Shown one piece after another: positions 50,621 through 62,587 of a stretch of 64,000 nt of DNA. The position numbers and the translations under genes are program-made. This DNA is from Straminergon stramineum (taxonomy: Eukaryota; Streptophyta; Bryopsida; Hypnales; Calliergonaceae). Where the stretch lies: assembly GCA_963920665.1 (NCBI GenBank), contig OY987263.1:33840547-33904546 (forward strand). The letters run 5' to 3'. The notes beneath the pieces were generated by a model. It was not told the origin of the DNA. It ran no database searches and saw only the letters and a list, made by a program, of their open reading frames with translations. The stretch's first letter is position 1, and each line of letters starts with the position of its first letter.

Positions 50621-53600
50621 CTTTCGGACAACAAGTGTGGTCGAGGGTGAGCATTCAAACTTTGTGTCCTCTGAACTGTGAGAGCTACTTTTGTCGTCTT
50701 CATCAGAAACATCCACAACCTCGTTGTCTTTTTGTGGTGGTGGAGGTTCTTGAGGACCTTCATCCATTGCATCTCCATAACTTGCTGACTGCTCCGCAGC
50801 GGGATCTTCTTCATCCTCTTCCATTTCCTCATCACCTTCCATGTGCAACTCGTCCCAAATTTGCCTTGCGACCAACTATACTTTGGACTGTATCTCGAAG
50901 TCATCAACGACTTCGAGTACCTTATTCGAAGTAGCCTGTTAGATTTGAACAAGCACAAGTTAGTGCGCCACCAAGACTCTAAAGAATACACTCCCACGCA
51001 AGAAGAATACGAATGGCGACTTACCAATCCAAGAAACGTGAACTCTGGACCACCGTTCACATTCACGATAACCATATTCTCAGAGATATGGCTAGAAAAA
51101 ATTTCATGCGCTGCCGAGATAGAGAACCATGGCATAATAGGGCGCCTATACAAAGTACTGACTTCCTCCATATCCCGAGACAAATACACGGCTGGAATTT
51201 CTTGTGTGCCCGGGAAGAAGCTGTTGAAGCTACTCGTTGAGCCCTGGATTTGGTCGTAGGCAAAGAAGAAGACAAGGAACACATTGTAATTCGCACCGGC
51301 AATGGGACAAGGGAAGCCATCCTCCACATCCGGAATGTAATTTATTACATGCTAGTCCTAGATACGAGCCTTACACTCGTCCCGACGCTTCTTCAAATGT
51401 GTGAGGATGTCGTGAAATCCAGCGGCATCCGTAATAAGAACCGCAGGCGATCGTGCTCTCACAATTTGTTGATTGGCGTCCCTGTACTCGAGGGCATCAA
51501 ACAAGCGCTTCAACTTGTGGTGCTCGAGGTATTTTGCACGCGCTCCAGCAGATGTGACCTCAAAGAGAAACCAGAAATACATGTGGGTTTTCCCTTCACC
51601 ATGCCATGCTTTCACGGAGGCATCCGTCAAAATCTTCGTAATGTCCCAGCTCTTCTCATCCATGACTTTGCAGAGGTACTCATCTGCGAAATCCTGAGAC
51701 ATGGCAGCCTCGTTTGTTTCTTCTGCATAGTCGTTCATGAAGGACTCCCACATCCTTTTCACTGAATCTGGGCACTCGTCGGGGTCACATGTTTTGTTCA
51801 GTGCCCTCGTTTGCTCTTCCAACCATACCTTCCCAAGTTCCATTGCCATGCTCTTATCTACCCACCACTCAACCTACTCCCGGGTTATTTTCTTCTCCGC
51901 CGCAAACTGATCCCATTCTTTGGCACTGTATGGAATGTAGTCCGGCTTCTTGCTCGGAAGAGGATGCTACCTATAATGGCACATGAGCTCATTCTTCATG
52001 GCCCTGACCTTCTTCTCTCGATTTGTTGCAACAATGAGAGGCATCAATGGCTGCCCAAAATCGTCCACATTGAGCATTGTCTTCTTCATACATACCATTG
52101 CATTCTCAACCTGCTCCGCCAAATAGTTTATGTCCTCGTTGCAGAGTCCATACAAAGGCTTGTAGTCACTATAGCTCAGCGGTTTTCTTCTGCTTTTTGA
52201 TTTTGGACCATTCCCATTAGGAAGCTTTCCCATGAGGAAATCCCTATCAATTTGGATCCACCGTTGCACATCGTCGTCATTCTCCATGAAGAGAAGAGGA
52301 ATTCTCAAGTCCGGGTCAGGATTCTTGAATCCAGTGAATATTGTAGACATCACCGGATAGAACTCCTGCACATGGGAAATGTAACTATTAAAAATCATCG
52401 TCTTCGAAAACCTGTAGAGTACGTAAATCTGAACAGCATCGGGAGATCTCCCGTTGGTTCACTGCTTGGGTCAAGGAGGAACCAGCGCTCTATATCTTGA
52501 TAGCATCAGGTAAGGCGTGGTCCAAGATCTATCGGGAGATCTCCCGTTGATCGTATAGTGCAAGCCTGTAGTGCGACGAAACTGAGGAATCCCAACTTCA
52601 TCAAAGACGATTGGAAATCCGGAGGCATCCAAAGATAAATAGCTGGCATGACATCGGGAGATCTCCCGATGGCTATGCATAGGCAACAAAAAAAGAAGGG
52701 ACAATGATTCAACATTTTGTCAAGGACGCTTACATTGTACTCGGCGGAGTGCGTTCGACCTCCATACGCTGGCATTGGGCTGCCTATATCCTTCCACTTT
52801 ATTCGAGCATGTGCAAGTTGCTTAGAGAAACTCTGCTTCTTCTGTTCCCCGGCAATATTCTGGTTCAGCACCTTGGAGAGATGCATTATATCATTCTTCT
52901 TGGTGGAGTATGGTTCCCAGATTGGAATTATGTTGAATGTCGAGGCCAACTACTTATCAGCTTCCGAGATATGTCTTGACTCAACCAACTCCCGGTGCGC
53001 TTGCACTATGTGCTGACCGCCAATAATGTAGTAATGGGATTTGGCGGTTAGGCTTTCCTTCTTCGGACACGAATCCCAGAATTCCACGACATTGTCTATC
53101 CCGTATGGTCCTCTCTTTCGAGGTAGGACAGTAATGTATCGGTTCTCAGAATGATAGTCAACATCAACGAGAATCCGATTCTTGATTCCCTTGAGGCGTT
53201 GGGGCTCAATGCCTCTATACACCAGTACGCCAGGAGGAGCCTTGTGAAGGTTCTTGTAGTGCACATGCAGTAGTTCACCTTTTGCATTGGCAAGTGGCTT
53301 CTTCTCCCATTTGTACATTGGCTTGAATACCTGGTTGTACAGCTTGTTGATTTCCTTAATTTCATCGGGCTCGAGCTTCCCAACCTCAACGTCCATCATG
53401 TTCATGGCGCGATGCAATGTGAGCTTGACAGCCTTCAGCTTCTTTTTTCCCTTGCCCTTACCCACTGGCTCCTCCACCACTTCATCTCCTGGTCCTCCGG
53501 CAATGGCTTTCCGCTTCTTTCCCTTCTTGCTAGGAGACAGCTTCGGAGGTGTGGGTGCAGCAGTTGGCTTTGGTTGTTGTCTGGTCTCGTCCAGAATGTC

Positions 53601-54283
53601 CCACTCATTCTTCATCTCCTGAGGAGTCCAGAAGTGGGTTCTGTCTGGTTTCTCTAAAACCCCCTTCCGTGTAATATTCGCACATGTCAAGATCCATAGT
53701 GGCGTAGTCTAGGATCAAACCATATTTCCTTCGCTCATCAGTCTTGGGAACCATTTCTTCAACAATGACGAGGACTGTGGCGTTATCTAGACCCTATAGC
53801 TCTAAGACAACTAACCCCTTTGTCATGTGACCTTTATTGCTGAAGGTAAGCTTCGGGCATATGATGACTGTTCCATCTTCCTCCTCAATCCACTCAAGGC
53901 CCCAAGCTGAGACTTCTTGGTCGCATCGGAACACTGCTCCTGGGAAGTTCTTGCCATGATACCAATACGAATGCACCGAGCTATCACAAAACTTGAACAA
54001 TTTTATAGGTGAAAGGCTCGTAGGGAGTTCCTTTTTTACATTCAATCTGCGCAAGAAGATAAAAATATATTAGATTGACTAGATCACGACGAATCGAGTG
54101 TAAATTGAATACCTTCTCTACATCGGGAGATCTCCCGATGATCCTCTATATTTTCCTCCTACTCGACTAGTGGTAATTCTATTTGGGAATTTATTCTACA
54201 AAAATCCGCACCGAGCTATCGAATTAATAGAAGATACCGGAAGATATGCCCTTGCATTCAAATCCAAGATAAGTCAAATTTGG

Positions 54284-54800
54284 CATCGGGAGATCTCCCG
54301 TTGCATTCATATCCTTTATAATTCAAACCTGACATTGGGAGATCTCTCGTTGCAATCATATCCTTCATAAATCAAAGCTCACATCGGGAGATCTCCTGTT
54401 GCATTCACCTCCTTCATAATTCAAAGCTGGCATCGGGAGATCTCCCGTTGCATTCTTATTCGTCATAATTCAAAGTTGGCATCGGGAGATCTCCCGTTGC
54501 ATTCTCATCCATCATAATTCAAAGTTGGCATTGGGAGATCTCCCGTTGCATTTTCATCCGTCATAACTCAAAGCTAGCATCGGGAGATCTCCCATCGCAT
54601 TGACATCCCTCAACATTTAGAGCTGGCATCGGGAGATCTCCCGTTGCATTCTCATCCGTCATAATTCATAGCTTGGCATTGGAAGATCTCCCGTTGCAAT
54701 CACATCCTTGATTAATCAAACCTGGCATTGGGAGATCTCCCGATGAAGCGGCCTTCTTAATTAATCACAGCTGGCATCGGGAGATCTCCCAATGTATCGG
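54284..54800. repeat. Tandem array, ~49-bp unit, 11 copies with the palindrome
   Basis: Each unit is a palindrome variant (GGGAGATCTCCCGTTGCATT type) followed by a similar spacer (CATCCGTCATAATTCAAAG). Units start about every 49 bp from 54284 to 54775. It lies in the inferred first intron of the GGQH/FCP1 gene. Further single copies follow near 54896, 55000, 55065 and 55208, and one precedes it at 54123. Confidence 0.9.
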
Positions 54801-55541
54801 TCTTGACCAGATGAGTAATGGTGACCCTAAATTTGTTTAGCAGTTTTAGGATGCCTATGTGCTGAGGAAGGAGTCACTCTAGCTGGAGTGTTTTCCATCG
54901 GGAGATCTCCCGATGGTTTCTTTAGTTTCTCCTTCAAAAAGTTTATTCACTTGTTTCTCTGCAGAGTTTTTATCTCGTGAGGTAAAATCGTCTATAATCT
55001 ATCGTGAGATCTCCCGATAATATTCATGTTGACTGAGTTTCATCACTTACTCTTGCTTTTGTTTTTATCGAGAGATCTCCCGATGGTCTATTTGCAAAAT
55101 AGTTGTCAGCAGCAGTTCGAATACCAGTCTCATAATGACGTTTTAGGGTTATTTCTCCACGAAGTGAACTCATAGTGTCAATGTACTGCATTTTCTTAGT
55201 TGACTTTCATCGGGAGTTCTCCCGATGAACGGTTATAGGGGAAATTTGACTATTTCAAATTAAACTGCATTACTTAGGGACTCATGGTTCGGTATTCCAG
55301 GGCATCGGAAATGGCATGCAAGCATGCACTTTGGTGCCTAATCCTCAATAAACCAACTTCGACCTAATCCATGAGCTTTGTTTGAATGCGTATGTCCAAC
55401 TGATGGATCATACTAAGAAAGAAATCCTGGAGCCATTTCCTTGCCAATACATATTACAAATGCAAATACTGCGACGGAGGGAAGAACTTACAGGTTCGTC
55501 CAATCATCTGGGTTTTCGGGTGCTAGTGAGGATGTTGACAT

Positions 55542-56760
55542 TACTGTGCACTCTTCCCGTTGCCGCTCCAAATTTCGTGCAGATGGCCGACACCCACTTC
55601 TCCCAGAAATATAAGCACGCAACAGAAATAACCTCGCCTCCTACAATCAACAAGAATGCATTGTCATAGGACTGTTGCTGTGGAAGCAAGACTAGTGCAA
55701 TTGAAGACAATGGTATTCATGTTTTCCTAACAACAATAAAGTAGGTGCAATAGACCTGTCCAAACAAAAATAACGAACAGAGGCGCTTAGATTCTTGGCC
55801 GTTCGGGTCGAAATTTAAAACCACTAACACCAAGATAGCTCTAGAATCAATAGCCTAATTAGCGTCATCCTCCACAACAAAAAAGAAGACAATTCACTGA
55901 GCGCAACGAAACCTTCACAACCTTCCCACTCAAATAAACAAGAACTCCCAACGCTAAATTAAAATGCAACTTGCGACCATCCAATCTCTCCTAATCTATA
56001 AACTACACCAACGAGGCCCGAACATCGAAGCCGTACCCTGATCGCCTTACTCGTTCTGTTTTTAATCAAAATGAAAATGCGGTTGAAGCCATAACCGTAA
56101 TACGATGTCGTGAAACTAAGCACGTATCACACTACTCGTCATGTTTCAAAGGAAAAACTACAACAAATGGTCCGTCTCCAATCCGTCTTCAATCGAGCTC
56201 CAATTCCTCTCAAACCACGAATGCGAAGCATAGGATCGGTCACCGCCTCCAATTCAAACACCAAGAAAATCCAAAGGAACTGAACACAGTAAATGTAGCC
56301 AAAAAAATGTAATGAATGCTGCAAAGTCAGCTAGAAACGAAGACAGGAAAAGCGATTGAACTTACAAAAATTGCACATCTCCTCTGGAACTTTCTCCCGA
56401 TGAAGGCGCCTCCACGTATTCTAGATCCAAGGCGATCCAAGGCGCGCAGATCCAAGGCGCGACTATCAACTCTCCTCGCGGACGTACGTCAAAAGCGGAA
56501 ACGCAAATCACTGAAACTGAAACACTGAAATGGACAACGAAACTAAGTCACTCCCAACGCTGAAATGCGCAAGTGAATCACGCGCATGGGAGTGCAGGGA
56601 AGAGAAAAACGGGAGGAAAACGGAGGCTAAAGAAAAATTGCCTCCAACACACAAGAGAGGAGACCCGACACTGCCAACTGCAGCGGGAGAAAAACGGATC
56701 GCACTAGAGTGCGATCCCAACGTGGAACCCTCCACTCATGGCACCGCCGACTGACAATCT
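55542..56760 (-). promoter_or_regulatory. Likely leader and promoter of the GGQH/FCP1 gene
   Basis: Less AT-rich than the DNA further right, with a GC-rich patch at about 56380-56740 that contains three AGGCGATCCAAGGCGC-like short repeats and many CG dinucleotides. A half palindrome (TTCTCCCGATGAAGGCG) lies near 56393. The assignment depends on the tentative first exon. Confidence 0.35.
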
Positions 56761-58440
56761 GTCACAATGAATAGACCCCCAATGGATGAGTCATGATGAC
56801 TTCACCCATGGTAAGAATGAGTGTGGGGGGGGGATTAATTTGTTACCACTCCCTTGCAATTAGTAAGGGGGGCATTAGTGAGTTATCCCTTGCTTACAAC
56901 TCGGAGGGGGGATTAATTCACTTAGAATTTCAAACTCCTTCATCATTTCCTTAGTTATGGAATAATGGCTAAGGGTTTCAAATTACTAGACACTACCACG
57001 TAAAATGATCACAAAAATTGAAGTACTCATAAGATGAAGTACTCACTTGTGCAACAAGTGGGAGCAAGGTTATCCCATTGTGGCCCAAATTATGATGATT
57101 GTTTGCATTGAACTTCAAAAATGTACACGAGCATTACATTTCTATGCTCAAAAGCCTTCCTCTCATTTTCCCATAATTTTTGTGTACATCATTTTCTTCC
57201 ATTTTCTAAGCTCATCTCCTAGTAATTAACCCTCACAAAGACTTTATATACAAGTCATTAAATAATCAAGTGACTCTCACGAATTTCAAAATAAGACCAC
57301 TAGAGTGATCTACATATACTTTGTTAAAGATGATTGAGTTCTTGGACAAATAATAACCTATAAAAATAAACCCATGTATGTACCCTAAACTTCTACATGA
57401 AATGCTATTACATTTTAGGACCTCAAAGAATGATACAAAACATCATTACCAAAGTACATGAGGTCTGTAAATCAAATATTAATTATCCCAAATCAAAAAG
57501 ATATGCGTAGTACATATTCGAAATTAATTATTTTGTGATGCGATTTCGACATCATATTGTATGATGAAGGCCCAAAATGATGACCCTAAACCCTAAACCC
57601 TTGGAATTCATCATCACCAAATATATTGTACTTATTACTAAAAATTTGATAACATAAGAAAATTAAAATTGTTATGATGAATTAAGGATTGTCATACCTA
57701 GCTAATACTATTCATTCTAATTGTAAATGACACATTACAATCGCTTATACAAAAACAACATCACTAAATAACTAATATGATTGTTTCATCAATTTCCAAA
57801 TCACTTCTTCTATAGGGAAGCCATATGAACAATGAAAATGTACTTTTACAAGATGTACCAACTTCACATGACCCTAAACTCTAAAGAAACAAAATAACAG
57901 AAGAAGTATTACCCGAAATCATTATAAATTTGAAGAGAAGTAATGAAGAAGGTTAGCCCTAAAACTACATAAAGTTATAGTTGAAAAAAATGGTGGAACA
58001 GGGGGTAAGACTAATATGGGTCAAGGGATAAACAATAGGGGGGGAAACAAATATAGACTGACAATTCAACATAAAGAAGTACGTGGAAAATTATGTAGTG
58101 GGTGGCAAAAAAAATAAACATCGGGAAAAAATGTAGATGCCTGGTGGAATAAAAAAATATGAAATGTGGGAATAAATTAGAACTTAGTTACTTACATGAA
58201 TTGTACCTTCTTCAAATCTACCACCCTAATCTTTATTTGAGTAACGCATATAGTTATGAATATGTTATTCTTTTTCCACTCATTTTCTACCCCTATGTTT
58301 TACCATTTTTTAAACTTTTGCATATTAGTTACTCTTTTAAAATAATTCCATTATGTGCTCCTTCATTTTCGTATGTGCTTAGGATTATTTTCTTTTAATT
58401 GTATTTTCATTATGGTTTTCCTTTCTCGTTTTTTGGGTTT
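56761..58440. other. AT-rich intergenic DNA
   Basis: No gene is supported. A short telomere-type run (CCCTAAACCCTAAACCC) occurs near 57585. Confidence 0.5.
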
Positions 58441-58680
58441 CAATCCCCAATCATTTCTTATCTTTCACATTTTCTTTCAGTCCCCATTTTTTTTCACAGT
58501 TTCCCCACTTTATTTTCTTTCCCCAATTCTTCCATTTCCTTTTTTTTTCTTTCCCCATTTTTTTTTCCTTCCCCATTTTTTTCCTTTTGGACCCCATATT
58601 TTTTCTTTCCCCACTTTTTTTTCTTTTGGACCCCATTTTTTTCCTTTGATTCCCCATTTTTTTTTCCTTCATCCATTTTA
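58441..58680. repeat. Pyrimidine-rich low-complexity tract
   Basis: About 240 bp made mostly of CCCCA/TTTTTTTC units (such as TTTCCCCATTTTTTTT), nearly pure pyrimidine on the plus strand. Open frames seen here (Phe/Pro-rich or Lys-rich) are by-products of the composition. Confidence 0.85.
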
Positions 58681-60888
58681 ATGACATTTGTCTAGTGTAC
58701 TTACAACGTTTGGCTTTTTTTTCTTATTCTACTTATTGAACTAAGTGCTCGAACCTGTCAACACAATTTGAAGTTCTTTTCTTGTACCAATGAAAAAATC
58801 TCAAGACAATTAAAAGGACTAGAACAATTCATGGTTATAGGTGATACGGTCATAGTTCACAATAGTCACTATAATTAAAAACTTCTTTTCTACTATTAGA
58901 AAAAGAAGTTAACAAAGGAAATTGGTGTGCAAAAAATTCCCCCCAAAAGTTTTGGGGGCTTTAGGCTCAAAAGTTCCACACTAAAAGCTCATAGGTGCAC
59001 GGCTCTAACCTCGCATGCTAGCATCGTTGGTAGTAGGGTTAAATTAGAACACAAAACACACTTTGTTGAAGAGTGACTCACTTTTGTATTTTGCATACAC
59101 TTGCAAGAATAAACTATTTGAAAGGAGGTTGAACTTGTAGAACTCATTGAAGGACATGTTACTTACATATTTCTTCAAAATCAAGGGAAGAGGACCAGTG
59201 GTGATTAACAACATTGTTATGGTACTTATAATATTTTGGGGGGCACGTTTTGAACTAGCCTTGGTATATTACTTAGTTTACATTAGAGAAGTTTCAATAT
59301 AGTTTTCTAGTATGTTATATGCCAAATTCATCCTAAATACTTATCCCATTCATAAACCCTAATTTCTTGTTGGAATATACAATTCATATGCTTTGATTTT
59401 AAATATCACATGGACAAATTCTTCAAGTATATTAGGCTTCAATGATTATGTATTAGACATTGAATGCCCATGTTTCTAATTAAGCAAAATCGGAGAAGTC
59501 ATCATTTTTTAACCCTAAACCTAAGCATATATCATATGAAATACTAATTATATGATTGGTCATTTATTTACATTCAACTTTTGGGTCTACAAATTTAAAA
59601 AAACACACACTATGATAAGCATTAGAAGGAAAACCCTAGATTGAGGTTTCCCAAAGTTCTCCCATTGTAAATTAAAAAGAACAAGCAAAAATCCCTCGGT
59701 CAATTCCAAAGAAGGATTGCACACCCATAGGTAGGGTATGCTATATTTGGTCTCGACACACAATTATTTACTCTATAAAAATGCAATCAATAAAAAACAA
59801 GAAAATGTGAAAAATGACAACATCAAATTATAATATAAAATGCATTTCAAAACATTCAACTTACTCTACTGTCTAAGAAAGATTTCAGAAACTGAAATCC
59901 ATCATTCCAATCTATAAAACGGCACTAGAACCTCCCAAATATACTCTTAAAAAAAAGAATATATCTACCAGAAGGGTCCCAAGCAAAGAGAGATCTTCAA
60001 CAATATAGATTAAAGAAAATAACCCCCAAGGAATTAAATCACGACCCAAAATTTAGAACCACATAATTATGGAAGATATTCCCAAATGAATGTATGCCTA
60101 AACCCTAAATCCTGAAATCTTACACCTTGAAACCCTGGACTCTATTCTGATTTTTGTTTCCTTCTTTGTCTTTTTCCCTAAACCCTAAACCCTAAACCCT
60201 GAAACCCTGAAGTAAGTCATGGAACTTTAAGTAACTAGGGTGAAATAATTGAAAACGTGCATGAAGGGACCAATACTTTGGGCAACTTAATGATTATGAG
60301 TATGACTTTTTCATAACAATAAAATACACGTGTGTGGATGTGTTTTAAATGGCTTGAACTCTTCTGCTAGATCGCATGCAGTAATAGTGGAGCAAAGTTA
60401 ATAACGTACAATAGGTAGATGCCGAACCGAAGAGTATTCAATCGTAGAGGGAGACCTAACGGACCAGAAGCAGCACATTGAAAGGAGGCCCTTCGAAGAA
60501 TCAATGGATGATTCGACTTCAAGACCCACACGGACATTGTCCGCCTCTGTATATTTGAGCCGTTATCGAAGTTTGACGAACTCATCCGAAACATTTAAGC
60601 TGGTAGGCCGGCACACCCTCCAAGACTAGAGTCAACAATCTTAGAGAAGACCGCATCTTCAGATTCGGCCTGCACACAATCGCACACGACCATTAAGAGT
60701 GCTAAGAGAATCCGAAATGCAGGAACATAGCGCCCTTGTGAAATTTAGGTGGGAAGTACGAATTCCAGATTTGAGGTTTGTGATGACCCCCAACGACCAT
60801 GGTCTTTCTTTCTTTCGCAGATGTGAACGAAGTAGTGGAATGAAGGTGAGAAGAGTAGGAAATTGTAAGTTCAAGTGCGTTGGCGCAA
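58681..60888. other. Intergenic DNA
   Basis: AT-rich to about 60350, with a telomere-type run (three CCCTAAA units, then CCCTGAA) near 60178-60210. From about 60350 composition is balanced, and short open frames on both strands have no recognisable domain. Confidence 0.45.
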
Positions 60889-62006
60889 TGTCACGACCCT
60901 CATCACAAGGCGTGCCCGTGCCACCTTGGTGAGCAAGGGGGACATTGGGGGTGACTCTCCAAGCCTTGCAAGAGATGAGGTGAGGGGACTAGGAGTCCCG
61001 AGCGATCAGAGCGATGTAGCGCTCTGATACGGACGAATTTGGGGGCGTGTGATACATGCTTGGAAAGGTCTTGAGAAGACGCTTCCAGCCGTCCAAAGAA
61101 CGCGTGATTTGGACTTGCGAGTCAAAAGTTATGGGCGTTCAAAGTTGGGGGTGTCCCGGTCGCGCCGGGAGTGTCCCGAATCTTTGGAGGGCAATATTTT
61201 TGCGAGTACTTGTCCGAATGGAGCAAGTGAGTAGTCCATCGGCATCTACGCGTCGCGTAGATGTCGAAAATGGGGTCGCATGTGCAATTGGGATCCCGAA
61301 CCGCAAAGTTATGCCGGGTGGAAGTTCGGGAGTCCCAAACTAGTGCGAATCGGGAGAAACGGGGTGGTCTTCCAAAACCAAAGGGGTTTGGGGAGTCCCC
61401 CTTGACATACAAGGGGGGGGGGGGGCTGCCGAATCTCGCAGAGAGTACTATGAGGAGGGGTGGTCTCCCTCCTCACTTCCGGATGGTGCCATGATGAGTC
61501 TAAGTGGCCCCGGGTGGTGAGGCTAGTATTGGAGCCTCACTACCACTTGTGTGTTACCATGGAGTGCTTGTGCACTCCTTGATACCGGTTGGGTGGTGTC
61601 CCACTCCACACTAGGCCATGGTGTGAGTCTCGTTTGGTGAGTCCCGATTAGTGAGTCCCGATTAGTGAGTGCCGAAATGAGTTGGGTTAGGCCTAGTGGG
61701 GAGTTGGGTCCCATTTAAGGGCGGTTAGCACCGGTGGGAGTAGTGCCTCACCGAGTGCTTGGACATCAATGGAAGTTCCGCCCCATGTCATCAAATGACA
61801 TGCCCGGTGTCTTGTGGGAGTTAAGTATTGGAAGGAAAGGATTGGGAGTCACGGAGGAATGGAGAACCCCGTGACTTGAGGTGGAACCTAACATTGTGGG
61901 TGCGTGGCATGTGCAATGTTAGGAGAGCGTGAACCTTAGTGGCACTAAGGTGTTAAGGGTTTGGAAAGTGAGCTTAAGGTGGTAAGTGTTACTAAGGGGC
62001 GCGACA
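60889..62006. mobile_element. Candidate solo LTR, about 1.1 kb
   Basis: Begins TGTCACGACCCTC and ends GGGGCGCGACA, so the ends form the short inverted TGTC...GACA typical of LTRs. Flanking pentamers are CGCAA (60884-60888) and CGCAG (62007-62011), a near-perfect 5-bp target duplication. Composition is G-rich and unlike both neighbours. It contains short GTGAGTCCCGATTA repeats near 61637. No polyprotein frame is present. Confidence 0.45.
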
Positions 62007-62011
62007 CGCAG

Positions 62012-62580
62012 AAGGTTTAGTCGATTGATTTTCACAGCCCTTCACTGTAGGTATCATTCTTTTTTTTTCGCAGTGGTTTACTGAGTTGCAAAATTCCAGA
62101 ATGACGACAATGCAGTGATGGACTGATGATGCCCAAAGTGACAATGCAATGGAATTGCAGACTAAGTGAGTAGGAGGATGTGCTGAGTGTCAATGTCGTC
62201 TTCATTGGAATGTGGAACCTGTGCATGTCTAGGGGGTGCCGATGGATTTCTGATTGCTTCACCTAGAAGTCAATCTTCACAGATGAGAGTGAATGCGCGC
62301 ATTTGTAAAGAATTACGAAGTACACCGATTCCACGTCGCTAGTTTGTGGCCTATGCAAGATGGCGAGATCATAGATTTGGAACTCCGTATCACTGAAGCG
62401 GAATGATTTTCTTCTAAAGTAAAACTTCGATGCAAGTGTCTGTAGCATAGAGTACAGACTTGACGTCGAGAGCAAGGAGGAAGTATTGTAGTCTTCACCC
62501 AACAGACAGTTCATATAGTTGTATATTACGCGTATAGACGACCCTACAAATCACATTCGATATTGTACGGATGTCTTGGA
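62012..62580. other. Intergenic DNA left of the second palindrome cluster
   Basis: No recognisable gene. Balanced composition, possibly upstream sequence of the gene at the right edge. Confidence 0.4.
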
Positions 62581-62587
62581 TTCACGC

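Larger units (their letters stand above)
48237..55541 (-). pseudogene. GGQH-motif / FCP1-domain gene with 15 in-frame stops
   Basis: Modelled exons in coding order: 55541-55492, 54046-52734, 52365-51025, 50935-50621, 50513-48984 and 48889-48237 (about 1730 codons). Introns are GT-AG. Exon 1 (MSTSSLAPENPDDWTN) is tentative but in phase. Part 2 has a Lys/Pro-rich linker, then YITVLPRKRGPYG and SHYYIIGGQHIVQAHREL, reminiscent of ParB/DGQHR-type GxQHR motifs. An acidic tract (MEGDEEMEEDEEDPAAEQ) and a repeat region follow. The C-terminus is FCP1-type: YIVILDLNGVILHR (motif I, second Asp replaced by Asn), VAFWSSVT, NILLIDNNPVKN and LIPWLDGLF. In-frame stops: TAG at 53794, 52950, 51967, 51874, 51358, 51352, 50876, 50346, 50094, 49797, 49779, 49279 and 48381; TAA at 49578; TGA at 48985. 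Frame slips occur near 53700 and at the TG repeat near 49530. Confidence 0.7.

Noticed and set aside
54284..54800. CRISPR-like geometry: palindromic repeat of ~20 bp with ~29-bp spacers.
   Set aside because: The spacers are near-identical, the region is eukaryotic with introns and there are no cas genes. It is a tandem satellite.
48237..55541. A changed genetic code with TAG read as glutamine.
   Set aside because: The other genes in the window have no in-frame TAG, and several (both ASR genes, Sec61-beta) end with TAG.
58355..58695. Overlapping Phe/Pro-rich and Lys-rich open frames.
   Set aside because: They follow from the pyrimidine-rich low-complexity tract and are not protein-like.
57585..60210. 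Telomere-proximal location suggested by CCCTAAA runs.
   Set aside because: The runs are only two or three units long and interstitial, and genes continue on both sides.
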